Origin: Pseudomonas sp. G34
GTDB taxonomy: Bacteria > Pseudomonadota > Gammaproteobacteria > Pseudomonadales > Pseudomonadaceae
Length of the DNA stretch: 64,000 nt
Direction of reading: 5' to 3'
Assembly (NCBI RefSeq): GCF_031119625.1
Contig: NZ_JAVHZV010000017.1
Span: forward strand, 62,001 to 126,000
The notes under the pieces: generated by a model
The model's input: the letters and a program-made list of their open reading frames with translations, nothing else
Told to the model about the DNA's origin: nothing
Databases searched by the model: none
Shown: in pieces, positions 1 to 8,217 of the stretch
Position numbering within the stretch: the first letter of the stretch is position 1
Layout: each line of letters opens with the position of its first letter
Program-made: the position numbers and the translations under genes

Positions 1-552
1 AGTTTCGCCGTTGGCCTGGCATTCGCGCTGTGGATTACCCTGGCCGCACCCATGCAGCTCTCCGCTGACCCACTGACGCTGTTTCTGGCGGGCGCCATCG
101 CCATCAGTGCGATGATCCTTCCGGGCATCTCGGGCAGCTTCATCCTGGTGCTGCTGGGGCTTTACCCGGTGGTACTGGGGGCGATCAAGAATCTCGATGT
201 GCCGGTGCTGGCGGTATTCTGCGCCGGCTGCGTGCTTGGCCTGCTGATCTTTTCGAAGGCATTGAGCTGGCTGCTCGCCCACGCGCGTGACCTGACCATG
301 GCCTTTCTGGCGGGGCTGATGCTCGGTTCGCTGGTCAAGGTCTGGCCCTGGAAGCAGACCCTGACGTGGCAAACCAACCGTCATGGTGAATCGTTTCCAC
401 TCGAGCAGGTCAATCTATTGCCGTGGCAGTTTGCCGATGTCAGCGGCGAGGATGCGCAGCTGCTGCTGGCTATCGTGCTGAGCCTGTGCGCCATCGTGCT
501 GGTATTGGGTGTTGAATGGCTGGCGCGCCGCCGCCAGGTTGAAGAGGTGTGA
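1..552 (+). CDS. DUF368 family membrane protein, 3' part
   Basis: The reading frame is open from the first base, so the gene starts upstream of the window and only its last 183 codons are seen. The protein is a string of hydrophobic segments with a PGISGS motif at about residue 41, the signature of the DUF368 family. Members of this family have been linked to recycling undecaprenyl phosphate across the cytoplasmic membrane (PopT type). It ends 52 bases before the nlpD start, on the same strand. In several pseudomonads a DUF368 gene lies between pcm and nlpD, which fits here. Family assignment is good; the transport role is inferred from the family. Confidence 0.8.
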   Translation, partial: SFAVGLAFALWITLAAPMQLSADPLTLFLAGAIAISAMILPGISGSFILVLLGLYPVVLGAIKNLDVPVLAVFCAGCVLGLLIFSKALSWLLAHARDLTMAFLAGLMLGSLVKVWPWKQTLTWQTNRHGESFPLEQVNLLPWQFADVSGEDAQLLLAIVLSLCAIVLVLGVEWLARRRQVEEV

Positions 553-604
553 CGTTTCGGCGTTCGTTACCGGTCGCTCGGGGCCGTCTGCAAGGGAGAT
601 TGGG

Positions 605-1459
605 GTGAGTTCCACAGCCAAGCACGGACATCGTTCCTCGGGCATGTTGCGCAACCTGCTGCTGTTGACGGCCGTGGGTGCGTTGCTGGCCGGCTGCGCC
701 AGCTCGCATTCCGGTGGTGTGCAGGTCGTCGATCGCAACAGCGCGGCGGCACAGCGCCAGCCGGTGACATCTGGCCAGTACCGGGTGCAACGTGGGGATA
801 CACTTTACTCGATCGCCTTTCGCTACGGCTGGGACTGGAAAGCGCTGGCTGCCCATAACGCCATTGCGCCGCCGTACCTGATTCGCGTCGGCCAGGTGAT
901 TCGGTTCGGTTCGGGCAGCAGCAGGCCGGTTACGGCCTCGGCGCCGAACGTTTCGACCCCTGTAGTGACCACGCCAAGCCGACCCTCCACGCCGGTGCAG
1001 GCGCCCCCGGCACAAACCACCACGCGGCCGTCGGCCCCGGTGGTGGTAGCGCCTGCCACCACTCCTGTGGAGCCCGTTCAGCGTTCCGCGAGCGGTTGGG
1101 CGTGGCCGGCAAGTGGTGCGATTATCGGCCGTTTTTCCTCAAACGGTAGTTTGAATAAAGGCATTGATATAGCAGGTGAATTGGGACAGCCTGTCCTTGC
1201 TGCGTCTGGAGGATCCGTTGTCTACGCCGGGAGTGGTTTACGGGGCTACGGCGAATTGGTGATCATCAAGCACAGCGATACCTACGTGAGTGCCTACGGC
1301 CACAACCGCAGGCTATTGGTACGTGAGGGGCAGCAGGTCAAGGTCGGGCAACAGATTGCCGAAATGGGTTCCACGGGAACTGACCGGGTGAAGCTTCACT
1401 TCGAAATTCGCCGCCAGGGTAAGCCTGTAGATCCAATGCAATACCTGCCACGTCGTTGA
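605..1459 (+). CDS. nlpD: NlpD-type lipoprotein, LysM and degenerate LytM domains
   Basis: This 284-residue protein is an outer-membrane lipoprotein that in the NlpD family activates the amidase AmiC for septal peptidoglycan splitting. The GTG start is chosen because AAGGGAG lies 6 bases upstream; an ATG start at 509 would overlap the previous gene. A signal peptide ends in a lipobox (LLAGC, Cys31). A LysM domain follows at about residues 57-100, then a Pro/Thr/Val-rich linker and an M23/LytM domain from about residue 160. The LytM metal site is incomplete: NKGID stands where HxxxD is expected and KLHFE where HLHFE is expected. That is typical of NlpD activators that do not cleave. The gene also carries the rpoS promoter region. 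Confidence 0.93.
   Translation: MSSTAKHGHRSSGMLRNLLLLTAVGALLAGCASSHSGGVQVVDRNSAAAQRQPVTSGQYRVQRGDTLYSIAFRYGWDWKALAAHNAIAPPYLIRVGQVIRFGSGSSRPVTASAPNVSTPVVTTPSRPSTPVQAPPAQTTTRPSAPVVVAPATTPVEPVQRSASGWAWPASGAIIGRFSSNGSLNKGIDIAGELGQPVLAASGGSVVYAGSGLRGYGELVIIKHSDTYVSAYGHNRRLLVREGQQVKVGQQIAEMGSTGTDRVKLHFEIRRQGKPVDPMQYLPRR
1140..1153 (+). promoter_or_regulatory. PsrA-type operator in the rpoS promoter region
   Basis: CAAAC-GGTA-GTTTG inside nlpD fits the published PsrA consensus (G/C)AAAC-N2-4-GTTT(G/C). In Pseudomonas, PsrA, a TetR-family sensor of long-chain fatty acids, activates rpoS from a site inside nlpD. Position (about 420 bases before the rpoS ATG) and sequence both fit. Binding is inferred. 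Confidence 0.75.
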
Positions 1460-1568
1460 TCTGTCGCTCGTTCGCCCGCTCACGTGGGATGGACGGGCTT
1501 TGATGTTGCCAAGGATACGGGCACATCAGGGCTTGCTGGTCGAACTCAGCAAGGGACGGAACAATAAA

Positions 1569-2576
1569 ATGGCACTCACTACCAAGGCGCCGGAGTTTGA
1601 CATCGATGAAGAACTGCTCCTGATGGAGCCGGACATCGATCTTGACGAGGCGGGCGACAAGGCGGCCACTGCCAGGGTCGCCACGCGTGGCAAGGCCAAG
1701 CAGCCTGCTGGCAGCAAGCAGCACAAGTATATCGACTACACCCGGGCGCTCGACGCCACTCAGCTTTACCTCAACGAAATCGGTTTCTCCCCACTGCTTA
1801 CCCCTGAAGAAGAGGTGTTCTTCGCGCGCCTGGCGCAGAAGGGCGACCCGGCAGGGCGCAAGCGCATGATCGAAAGCAACCTGCGGCTGGTGGTGAAGAT
1901 CGCCCGGCGCTACGTGAACCGCGGGTTGTCGCTGCTGGACCTGATCGAAGAAGGCAATCTCGGCCTGATTCGCGCCGTCGAGAAATTCGACCCGGAGCGC
2001 GGCTTCCGCTTCTCCACCTACGCGACCTGGTGGATCCGGCAGACCATCGAGCGGGCGATCATGAACCAGACCCGCACCATCCGTCTGCCCATTCATGTCG
2101 TCAAGGAGCTCAACGTCTACCTGCGCGCTGCTCGGGAGTTGACCCAGAAGCTCGACCACGAGCCGTCCCCCGAAGAAATCGCCAACCTGCTGGAGAAACC
2201 GGTGGGCGAGGTCAAGCGCATGCTGGGCCTCAACGAGCGGGTATCCTCGGTGGACGTGTCCCTTGGGCCAGACTCCGACAAGACGCTGCTCGACACCCTT
2301 ACCGATGACCGCCCCACCGACCCTTGTGAACTGCTGCAGGACGACGATCTTTCGCAAAGCATCGACCAGTGGCTTTCGGACCTGACCGAGAAGCAGCGCG
2401 AGGTGGTGGTGCGGCGTTTCGGCTTGCGCGGGCACGAGAGCTGCACGCTCGAGGAGGTCGGCCAGGAAATCGGCCTCACCCGTGAGCGCGTGCGGCAGAT
2501 TCAGGTCGAAGCGCTCAAGCGTTTGCGCGAAATACTCGAGAAGAACGGCCTTTCCGCCGACTCGCTGTTCCAGTAA
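1569..2576 (+). CDS. rpoS: RNA polymerase sigma factor RpoS
   Basis: This stationary-phase and general stress sigma factor (sigma 38) is 335 residues long, the normal length in Pseudomonas. The ATG at 1569 is preferred over an in-frame ATG at 1500 because it follows AAGGGACGG and gives the usual N-terminus [17 protein letters not shown]. Visible parts are region 1.2 ([12 protein letters not shown]), region 2 with the core-binding and -10-recognition helices ([20 protein letters not shown], then [17 protein letters not shown]), and the region 4 helix-turn-helix ([20 protein letters not shown]). It lies 109 bases after nlpD and is probably transcribed mainly from the promoter inside nlpD. A strong terminator follows directly. 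Confidence 0.98.
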   Translation: MALTTKAPEFDIDEELLLMEPDIDLDEAGDKAATARVATRGKAKQPAGSKQHKYIDYTRALDATQLYLNEIGFSPLLTPEEEVFFARLAQKGDPAGRKRMIESNLRLVVKIARRYVNRGLSLLDLIEEGNLGLIRAVEKFDPERGFRFSTYATWWIRQTIERAIMNQTRTIRLPIHVVKELNVYLRAARELTQKLDHEPSPEEIANLLEKPVGEVKRMLGLNERVSSVDVSLGPDSDKTLLDTLTDDRPTDPCELLQDDDLSQSIDQWLSDLTEKQREVVVRRFGLRGHESCTLEEVGQEIGLTRERVRQIQVEALKRLREILEKNGLSADSLFQ

Positions 2577-2598
2577 CACCCGGCCTGCCAGGCCTTGG

Positions 2599-2626
2599 GC
2601 CAGTCAGCTAGCTGACTGGCTTTTTT
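2599..2626 (+). terminator. rpoS intrinsic terminator
   Basis: A 10-bp stem GCCAGTCAGC/GCTGACTGGC with a 2-base loop is followed by six T, 22 bases after the rpoS stop codon. Confidence 0.9.
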
Positions 2627-2653
2627 ATTGCCTGCGATTCGGGTGAAGAAATG

Positions 2654-2680
2654 AAAACGGCGCCTCAGGGGCGCCGTTTT
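2654..2680. terminator. Bidirectional terminator between rpoS and mqo
   Basis: AAAACGGCGCC / GGCGCCGTTTT is a perfect stem with A and T runs on both sides. It lies just after the mqo stop on the minus strand and can also back up the rpoS terminator. Confidence 0.88.
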
Positions 2681-2694
2681 CGATCAGCCCTGGA

Positions 2695-4197
2695 TCAGGC
2701 TGGCGTGCTGTCGCGCAGTTGCAGCAGCGCATCCGACTGCGCCTGAACGGCGCGGTACTGGTCGGCATCGCTTGCCAGCGTCGCGGCGGGTACCGGGAAG
2801 ATCTCGTTCAGCTTGGCGCTCCACTCGGCCGATGCCGCCTGCTCGGGGAAGCAGCGGCGAATCAGGTCGAGCATGATCGAAACGGTCACCGAGGCACCCG
2901 GGGAAGCTCCCAGCAGGGCGGCGATGGTGCCGTCCTGAGCCGCCACCAGTTCGGTGCCGAACTGCAGGATGCCGCCTTTGTTGGCGTCCTTCTTGATGAT
3001 CTGCACGCGCTGACCGGCAACCTCCAGACGCCAGTCGCTGGCCTTGGCCTCTGGATAGAAGCCGCGCAGCGTGTTCAGGCGCTGTTCATGGGACTGCATG
3101 ACTTCCTTGACCAGGTAACGGGTCAGGTCGAAGTTGTCGCGGGCCACTGCCAGCATCGGGCCGATATTGTTCAGGCGCACCGACATCGGCAGGTCGAGAA
3201 ACGAGCCCTTCTTCAGGAATTTGGTGGTGAAGCCGGCGTACGGCCCGAACAGCAACGACTTCTTGCCATCCACCACGCGGGTGTCCAGGTGCGGCACCGA
3301 CATCGGCGGCGAGCCGACTTCAGCCTGGCTATACACCTTGGCCTGATGCTGGTTGACCACCTCCGGGTTGTCGCAGCGCAGCCACTGGCCACTGACCGGG
3401 AAGCCGCCAAAACCCTTGCCTTCGGCGATACCGGACATCTGCAGCAGGGGCAGGGCGCCGCCACCGGCACCGAGAAACACGAAGCGGGCCTGGATCTGGC
3501 GGTGATTGCCGGTCTTCTGATCCTTGGTGCTGACGCGCCAGCCATGCTCGTTGCGGGTGAGGTCGGTGACGCGCTGGTTGAAGGTCACGCGCGCATCGCT
3601 CTGCTGAACCAGGTGGTCGAGCAGGCTCTTGGTCAATGCACCGAAGTTGACGTCGGTGCCATTGGCCACGCGGGTCGCCGCGATCGGCTCGTGCGGGTCG
3701 CGGCCCGGCATCATCAGCGGCATCCACTCGGTCATGGTGGCGCGGTCTTCGCTGTACACCATGTCTTCGAAGGCGTGATGCACATGCAGCGCCGCGAAGC
3801 GCTTCTTGAGATAGTCGATGCCTTTCTGGCCGCGAACGAAGCTCAGGTGCGGTACCGGGTTGATAAAGGACCTGGGCGCGCCAAAGGTGCCTTTCTTGAC
3901 CAGGTAGGCCCAGAACTGCTTGGACTCCTCGAACTGGGCGTTGATGCTCACCGCCTTCTTGATGTCGATGGAACCGTCGGCGGCCTCGGGGGTGTAGTTG
4001 AGCTCGCACAGGCCGGCGTGGCCGGTACCGGCGTTGTTCCACGGGTTGGAGCTTTCCGCCGCACCGAAGTCCATCGCCTCGACGACCTCCAGCTTGATGC
4101 CCGGATCGAGCTCCTTGAGCAGCACGGCCAGCGTTGCGCTCATGATGCCGGCACCGACCAGCACTACATCTACAGCTTCGTAATCGTTCTGCGCCAT
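2695..4197 (-). CDS. mqo: Malate:quinone oxidoreductase
   Basis: Mqo is the FAD-dependent peripheral membrane enzyme that oxidises malate to oxaloacetate and reduces the quinone pool, a TCA-cycle step. The protein has 500 residues, the family length. The N-terminus shows the dinucleotide-binding motif [16 protein letters not shown], followed by the conserved [21 protein letters not shown] segment (here split by position only) near residues 50-70. Near the C-terminus QFGTELV and LLGASPGAS are typical of Mqo. The ATG at 4197 is chosen because GGAG lies 8 bases before it; GTG at 4203 is too close. It stands alone, convergent with rpoS, with its own terminator. Confidence 0.97.
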   Translation of the reverse strand: MAQNDYEAVDVVLVGAGIMSATLAVLLKELDPGIKLEVVEAMDFGAAESSNPWNNAGTGHAGLCELNYTPEAADGSIDIKKAVSINAQFEESKQFWAYLVKKGTFGAPRSFINPVPHLSFVRGQKGIDYLKKRFAALHVHHAFEDMVYSEDRATMTEWMPLMMPGRDPHEPIAATRVANGTDVNFGALTKSLLDHLVQQSDARVTFNQRVTDLTRNEHGWRVSTKDQKTGNHRQIQARFVFLGAGGGALPLLQMSGIAEGKGFGGFPVSGQWLRCDNPEVVNQHQAKVYSQAEVGSPPMSVPHLDTRVVDGKKSLLFGPYAGFTTKFLKKGSFLDLPMSVRLNNIGPMLAVARDNFDLTRYLVKEVMQSHEQRLNTLRGFYPEAKASDWRLEVAGQRVQIIKKDANKGGILQFGTELVAAQDGTIAALLGASPGASVTVSIMLDLIRRCFPEQAASAEWSAKLNEIFPVPAATLASDADQYRAVQAQSDALLQLRDSTPA

Positions 4198-4203
4198 TAC
4201 CAC

Positions 4204-4657
4204 ATCTCCAAAAAATCAGCGTCCAGTCATAGGCCGTCGGCCTGGGCGTCAAAGGCGCCTGTCAGCGGTTGCAGAGCTGTATTGAGGATTGGGATGACGG
4301 TAGGAGGTCGCCTTGTCCTGCCGCAAGATGATTCATATGTTCGCCACACTCTTGTGAAGTTGTTGAAACCATTTTTTCACGTTCTTTTGGAACGCGAACC
4401 TCAAAAGTTCATGTGCCTGTTGGGCCGTCCCAGCCCGCAGATGTTCCGCGAAAACGCAGCACTGCAGGGAGGAAGGGCTCTGATATCGAGCAGCACGAAG
4501 GGGGCGACTCTCTGTGGCGTTGCCGATGGCATGACTGCATCAGCGGTACGGCGATGCCGATCAGGAGGCGTCCTTATAATCGGGGCGTGATTATAAGGGC
4601 GAAAGCGCGGGAAGTGATCAGGTGCGTGTGACTTTTATTGCACGCGCACTGGGGGGC
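4204..4657. other. Intergenic region upstream of mqo
   Basis: About 450 bases with no ORF that I believe is a gene. The left end must hold the mqo promoter on the minus strand. The only strong structures are the 10-bp AT-rich inverted repeat at 4572-4598 and a hairpin at about 4622-4649 (GTGCGTGTG / CACGCGCAC). Open frames across the region have no ribosome binding site and no recognisable protein. Confidence 0.5.
4572..4598. repeat. Perfect 10-bp AT-rich inverted repeat
   Basis: CCTTATAATC and GATTATAAGG are separated by 7 bases. Each arm contains TATAAT, so each strand carries a perfect -10-like hexamer. There is no T run, so it is not a terminator. An operator or a back-to-back promoter is possible. 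I see no good -35 for either. Confidence 0.6.
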
Positions 4658-4676
4658 TAAAACGCCCTGGCGGGCG
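4658..4676 (-). terminator. Terminator of the small gene at 4678-4872
   Basis: On the minus strand CGCCC-GCCA-GGGCG is followed by TTTTA, two bases after the stop codon of the small upstream gene. This short stem supports that gene as a real transcription unit. Confidence 0.6.
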
Positions 4677-4677
4677 C

Positions 4678-4872
4678 TCAGTGGCGGGCGAATGCGCTTT
4701 TCGGCAACGGCGCACCGAGCCAGGTCAGGCGCTGTTCGTTGACCTCATGCCAACCTGCAGGCCCCGGCGGATGGGCGCTCTGGCGAAATGCGCGGCAGAT
4801 GCCCTGGTCATCGACGCAGGCAAAAATGCGCGGGTTTCGGGTACCGGTGATTTTCTGCAGGAGGGCACGCAT
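4678..4872 (-). CDS. Small conserved-looking protein of unknown function
   Basis: The 64-residue product starts MRALLQKITGTRNPRIFACV. The ATG at 4872 is chosen because GGAG precedes it by about 8 bases; an upstream in-frame start has no such site. There is no signal peptide or membrane segment. The protein is basic with a central Pro/Gly-rich stretch (SAHPPGPAGWHEV). A short terminator follows the stop. I believe similar small proteins occur in other pseudomonads, but I cannot assign a domain. The neighbours (mqo, a YajG lipoprotein) give no hint. Confidence 0.6.
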   Translation of the reverse strand: MRALLQKITGTRNPRIFACVDDQGICRAFRQSAHPPGPAGWHEVNEQRLTWLGAPLPKSAFARH

Positions 4873-5015
4873 CAAACAAGCTCCGTTCACGCAAAGCGAC
4901 CAAAGTCTTATACCGCCGGCATGTGACGAGCCGGTGACGCGGAACCGCGCTCACCGTTTACAGGTCGATTCGTTATACTTCGCGAGCCTTAAGCGCCCCC
5001 CATGGAGAACCGAGT

Positions 5016-5600
5016 ATGAATCGCCTGTTGTTTGGTCTGGTTGCCGTTATCAGTCTGGCTCTTGTCGGTTGTGCCCACAGCCCGCAACAACTCAGCCCGC
5101 AGCCCAGGCTGATCGGCTCCCTGACTCCTGTAGGTCAGGGCCAGCCTGTGGTGGTGCGGGTTGTCGATGGGCGTCCCTCGCCGGTACTGGGAACCCGCGG
5201 TGGCCTGTATCCGGAGACCAGCGCCATCAGCGTATCGGGCCAGGATGTATTGCCCAAGCTGCAGGCCCAGGCCGAGGCGGCCGTGCGCCTGCTGGGCTTC
5301 ACCCCGTCGGCCAATGCCTACAACGCGCCGCAACTGACCCTGACCCTGGCCGAGCTCAAGTACCAGTCGCCCAAGGAAGGTCTGTACGTCACCGAAGCCA
5401 ACATGACCGCCAGCTTCCGTGCCGATGTGCAGAACAGCAATCGCCGTTACAGCGGCCGCTACGGGGCCTCGCTGAACCAGCGTTTCGGTATGGCACCGAA
5501 CCAGGAAACCAACACCAAGCTGGTCAGTGATGTGTTGAGCGATGCACTGACGCGTGCCTTCAAGGACCCGACCCTGGGGCAGATCCTCAGCGGTCAGTGA
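5016..5600 (+). CDS. YajG family lipoprotein
   Basis: This is a 194-residue lipoprotein with a signal peptide ending in a LVGC lipobox (Cys19), so it is lipidated after export. The body matches the YajG family: VVVRVVDGRPSPVLGTRGG, then a long domain of alternating strands ending TKLVSDVLSDALTRAFKDP. Function in the family is unknown; a periplasmic-facing envelope role is likely. GGAGAACCGAGT gives a good ribosome binding site. It is a single gene closed by a strong terminator. Confidence 0.85.
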   Translation: MNRLLFGLVAVISLALVGCAHSPQQLSPQPRLIGSLTPVGQGQPVVVRVVDGRPSPVLGTRGGLYPETSAISVSGQDVLPKLQAQAEAAVRLLGFTPSANAYNAPQLTLTLAELKYQSPKEGLYVTEANMTASFRADVQNSNRRYSGRYGASLNQRFGMAPNQETNTKLVSDVLSDALTRAFKDPTLGQILSGQ

Positions 5601-5616
5601 GCCTCACGGCAGCCAA

Positions 5617-5646
5617 GAAAAAAGCCCCGAAATTTCGGGGCTTTTT
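5617..5646. terminator. Bidirectional terminator
   Basis: AAAAAAGCCCCGAAA / TTTCGGGGCTTTTT between the convergent YajG gene and the acyltransferase gene. Confidence 0.9.
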
Positions 5647-5665
5647 CATTGGCGTTGGATCCTGA

Positions 5666-6829
5666 TCAAAGCGGCAGGCCGGCCTTGATACGGTACTGGT
5701 TGCGTACCGGCATCGCGTACTGAAGGATCAGGTAGGGCTGTTGCTCGCTCGGGCAGCGGCTCAGGCGCTGCTGCCATTGCTCGGTGGCAGCGGCCAGCTC
5801 GGCGGCCGTGAACAGTGACTCGGCTGCCGGCACCTCCAGTTGCGGATCGCGCTCGCTCCACATGGCGTAGGCCAGGTAGTGCACGGGGAACAGGCGATAA
5901 CCGCTGAGAATCTGCGCATCGGTCAGCGCGGCCAACTGCTTGGCATCCTCGAAGCCACTGGTGATCGGGTCGCCGAAATGCACATGCACGCGCCCCTTGT
6001 AGCCGGTGATGCCCAGGCCGATGCTCTTGTCATCCTCGCCCGGCTGCTTGGTATAGCTGCCCGTGGTGGCGCGGGTGTACAGCTCGCGGGCCTTGGCCTG
6101 GTCGCAGGGGTCGTACTCGTAGCTGATCGACACCGGCGTCAGCTTGAGGCTGGCGATCACCTCGGCGAACGGCTCGTCCTTGCGGCTCATATGAAACATC
6201 TTGAGGATCGCCGAGTCGGTGCGGTCATCACCGTCCTTGGCACGGCCTTCGGCCTGGGCGATCCAGATCGACTCGCCGTCCTGGCAGATCGAATGGCTGA
6301 TATAGGCCGACAGCAACTGATAGGCCGCCAGTTTTTCGCGGCGGCCGGTGATCGAGCGGTGCACGATGAAACTCTTGTTCAGGCGCATCAGGTCGCTGAC
6401 GAAGGGCTTCTGCAGCAGGTTGTCGCCAATGGCGATGCGGGGTGTCTGCAGGCCGGCGTGGTACACGGCGTAGTTGACGAAGGCCGGGTCCATGACGATG
6501 TCGCGGTGGTTGGCCAGGAACAGGTAGGGGTTGCCGGCCTTCAGGGTTTCCACGCCGGAATAGCTCACGCCATCGGTGGCATGCTCGACGGTACGGTCGA
6601 TATACGGCTCGATGGATTCCTGCAGCGCGCGAACCGAGCCAATATGGCGGAACTGCGAGCGCAGCCGATGGGCTATAAGAGGTTTGAGCAGCCAGCCAAA
6701 CGGGCTGGCCAGGCGCGGAAAGCGAAACTGGGTAAGGATGTCGAGAAACGCATCGTCGGCCAACAGGCGCGCCAGAACCGCTGGAATTTCCGCGTCGGCG
6801 TAGGGTCGGATGCTGTCGAATTCGCCCAT
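5666..6829 (-). CDS. PlsC-like glycerolipid acyltransferase
   Basis: This 387-residue protein belongs to the 1-acyl-glycerol-3-phosphate acyltransferase superfamily. The active-site block reads FLANHRDIVMDPAFVNYA (about residues 107-124). NHRDIVMD takes the place of the usual NHxxxxD, which places it with the glycerol-3-phosphate or DHAP acyltransferase-like branch. A second block, FIVHRSITGRREKLAAY, matches the substrate-binding part, and WIAQAEGRAKDG resembles the EGT block. ATG codons at 6832 and 6829 are both possible; the second has the better distance to AGAG. The substrate cannot be told from the sequence. It stands alone and converges with the YajG gene. Confidence 0.8.
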   Translation of the reverse strand: MGEFDSIRPYADAEIPAVLARLLADDAFLDILTQFRFPRLASPFGWLLKPLIAHRLRSQFRHIGSVRALQESIEPYIDRTVEHATDGVSYSGVETLKAGNPYLFLANHRDIVMDPAFVNYAVYHAGLQTPRIAIGDNLLQKPFVSDLMRLNKSFIVHRSITGRREKLAAYQLLSAYISHSICQDGESIWIAQAEGRAKDGDDRTDSAILKMFHMSRKDEPFAEVIASLKLTPVSISYEYDPCDQAKARELYTRATTGSYTKQPGEDDKSIGLGITGYKGRVHVHFGDPITSGFEDAKQLAALTDAQILSGYRLFPVHYLAYAMWSERDPQLEVPAAESLFTAAELAAATEQWQQRLSRCPSEQQPYLILQYAMPVRNQYRIKAGLPL

Positions 6830-6964
6830 CATGATCTCTTGTGATTATCGCTGCGATTGAAGACTTGGAAGCGCTGCGCCCTGTGCCGTAATCACGCGTG
6901 ACGGCAACTCGAGGTGCAGCAATAGATCGCCCATTATACCCTGCAAGTCACACGGAGGCGCCCC

Positions 6965-7147
6965 ATGTTGGAAACCCAGGATTATCAGTGCCCCTACTGC
7001 GGCGAGCCGGTCGAGGCGGTACTGGACTTGTCGGCTGGTGACCAGCAGTACATCGAGGACTGCCCGGTGTGCTGCCGGCCCATCGTTTTCCTGCTCGAGA
7101 CCGACGGCCAGAGCTGGCACCTGGATGTGCGTGGGGAGAACGACTGA
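6965..7147 (+). CDS. CPXCG-motif cysteine-rich small protein
   Basis: The product has 60 residues. Two cysteine pairs, CPYCG (residues 9-13) and CPVCC (residues 37-41), form a likely zinc ribbon. This is the CPXCG-motif family, small cytosolic proteins of unknown role. A GGAGG-type site precedes the ATG. The stop codon overlaps the next ATG by one base (TGATG), so the two are translationally coupled. Confidence 0.85.
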   Translation: MLETQDYQCPYCGEPVEAVLDLSAGDQQYIEDCPVCCRPIVFLLETDGQSWHLDVRGEND

Positions 7148-7407
7148 TGAAGCGCGTCTATGAGCCGCAGGACCTGATGGAAGGCGAGTTGCTCAAGGCC
7201 ATGCTGGCCAGCGAGGGCATCCAGGCGCATCTGGTCGGTGCCCATCTGGCCGGCGCGGTGGGCGAGCTGCCGGCGTGCGGGTTGCTCGGCATGCTGGTCG
7301 AGGACGCCGACGCCGAGCGCGCCCGCTGGCTGATCGGCGAGTACAATGGCGCGCAACCACTACCCGGTGACGAGCCGGACAATGTTCAGGGCGTGTTGCT
7401 GTGCTGA
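7147..7407 (+). CDS. DUF2007-type putative signal-transducing protein
   Basis: This 86-residue protein opens MKRVYEPQDLMEGELLKAMLASEGIQAHLVG, broken here by position only, and continues with a short alternating alpha/beta pattern (LGMLVEDADAERARWLI). That matches DUF2007, a small ACT-like fold proposed to bind ligands or partners. It is coupled to the CPXCG gene by a one-base overlap; this pair occurs together in other pseudomonads. Nothing shows a specific ligand. Confidence 0.78.
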   Translation: MKRVYEPQDLMEGELLKAMLASEGIQAHLVGAHLAGAVGELPACGLLGMLVEDADAERARWLIGEYNGAQPLPGDEPDNVQGVLLC

Positions 7408-7440
7408 ACGGCGCGCCCGCTTATCCTGATCGAGCCTTCA

Positions 7441-8058
7441 ATGAGTGGACGCTTCGCGCTGTTTCGCTGGACGCCAGCCTTTGCGGCGCAGCCAGGTTTT
7501 CCCGCTGACCAGCAGCCGCACTGGAACTTCGCGCCGGGCTCACAGGTGCTGCTGTTGCGCAGCGAGCATGAGCAGCCTGCGCTGGTTCGCGCGCGCTGGG
7601 GGCTGACTCCGCCGTGGCTCAAGGACCTGTCGAAAACACCGGCCCACGCCCGCGCCGAAACCCTGGCCGAGCAACCGATGTTTCGCGACGCGTTTCGCCT
7701 GCGCCGTGGCCTGATTCCGGCCAATGGCTTCTACGAGTGGCGCGGTGCGGCGCGTAAACGGCCGTACTGGCTGAGCAGCGAGGAGCCGCTGCTGTATTTC
7801 GCCGCGGTCTGGGAGGCCTACCCGGTGGAGGGGCAGGTTTACCTGAGCACGGCGATGATCACCCAGGCTGCTGCGTCGCTGCGTCGCCCGCTGATTCTCG
7901 ATGCGCGCGACAGGCAGCGCTGGCTGGCCGCTGACACGCCGCTCGAGGAGCTGCAAGCGCTGCTCGTCGGCAGGGCGCAGCCCTTGCGGGAACGGGTATT
8001 GAGCAATCTGGTCAATGACCCGAAGCTCGACGGGCCGGAGTGTCTGACGCCTGTCTGA
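7441..8058 (+). CDS. SRAP-domain protein with altered active site
   Basis: The 205-residue protein has the SRAP (HMCES/YedK) fold. SRAP proteins crosslink to abasic sites in single-stranded DNA through Cys2, exposed after removal of Met1. The fold is clear: WNFAPGSQ near residue 28, RARWGLTPPW at 50-59, RRGLIPANGFYEWRG at 88-102, and a closing LVNDPKLDGPECLTP. The active site differs from E. coli YedK. Residue 2 is Ser (MSGR, not MCGR), the position of Asn75 reads His69 (HARAET), and the conserved HxRMP His is Arg (LRRPLIL); only Glu99 is kept. The ribosome binding site is weak. It may be a divergent or inactive member. Confidence 0.82.
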   Translation: MSGRFALFRWTPAFAAQPGFPADQQPHWNFAPGSQVLLLRSEHEQPALVRARWGLTPPWLKDLSKTPAHARAETLAEQPMFRDAFRLRRGLIPANGFYEWRGAARKRPYWLSSEEPLLYFAAVWEAYPVEGQVYLSTAMITQAAASLRRPLILDARDRQRWLAADTPLEELQALLVGRAQPLRERVLSNLVNDPKLDGPECLTPV

Positions 8059-8095
8059 GGCTTTGGCTTGCGCTTGAATGCGGGCAGCCCCCCAG

Positions 8096-8180
8096 CAGGC
8101 CGCTGAAAACCTAGGCGAGGCAACTGACGCCAGGCTTTTTTAACGACGCGGCGCAGCGTAGGTAGTTTTTCAACAGCCTG
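8096..8180. repeat. Imperfect inverted repeat, MITE-like
   Basis: The left end, CAGGCCGCTGAAAA, and the right end read in reverse, CAGGCTGTTGAAAA, are near-identical and enclose 85 bp without a gene. I recall similar CAGGCTGTTGAAAAA ends scattered in Pseudomonas intergenic regions. It may be a remnant of a small mobile repeat. It lies just upstream of the M48 peptidase gene. Confidence 0.5.
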
Positions 8181-8217
8181 TTAGCATATTTCGCTCAAGT
8201 ACCCAGGGAGTTCCAGC

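Noticed and set aside
2577..2694. Search for rsmZ downstream of rpoS
   Set aside because: The gap is 118 bases filled by two terminators, with no series of GGA-loop hairpins.
2719..4590. 623-codon open frame on the plus strand opposite mqo
   Set aside because: It is the antisense shadow of mqo. High third-position GC keeps the opposite frame open. The protein has no recognisable domain and no ribosome binding site.
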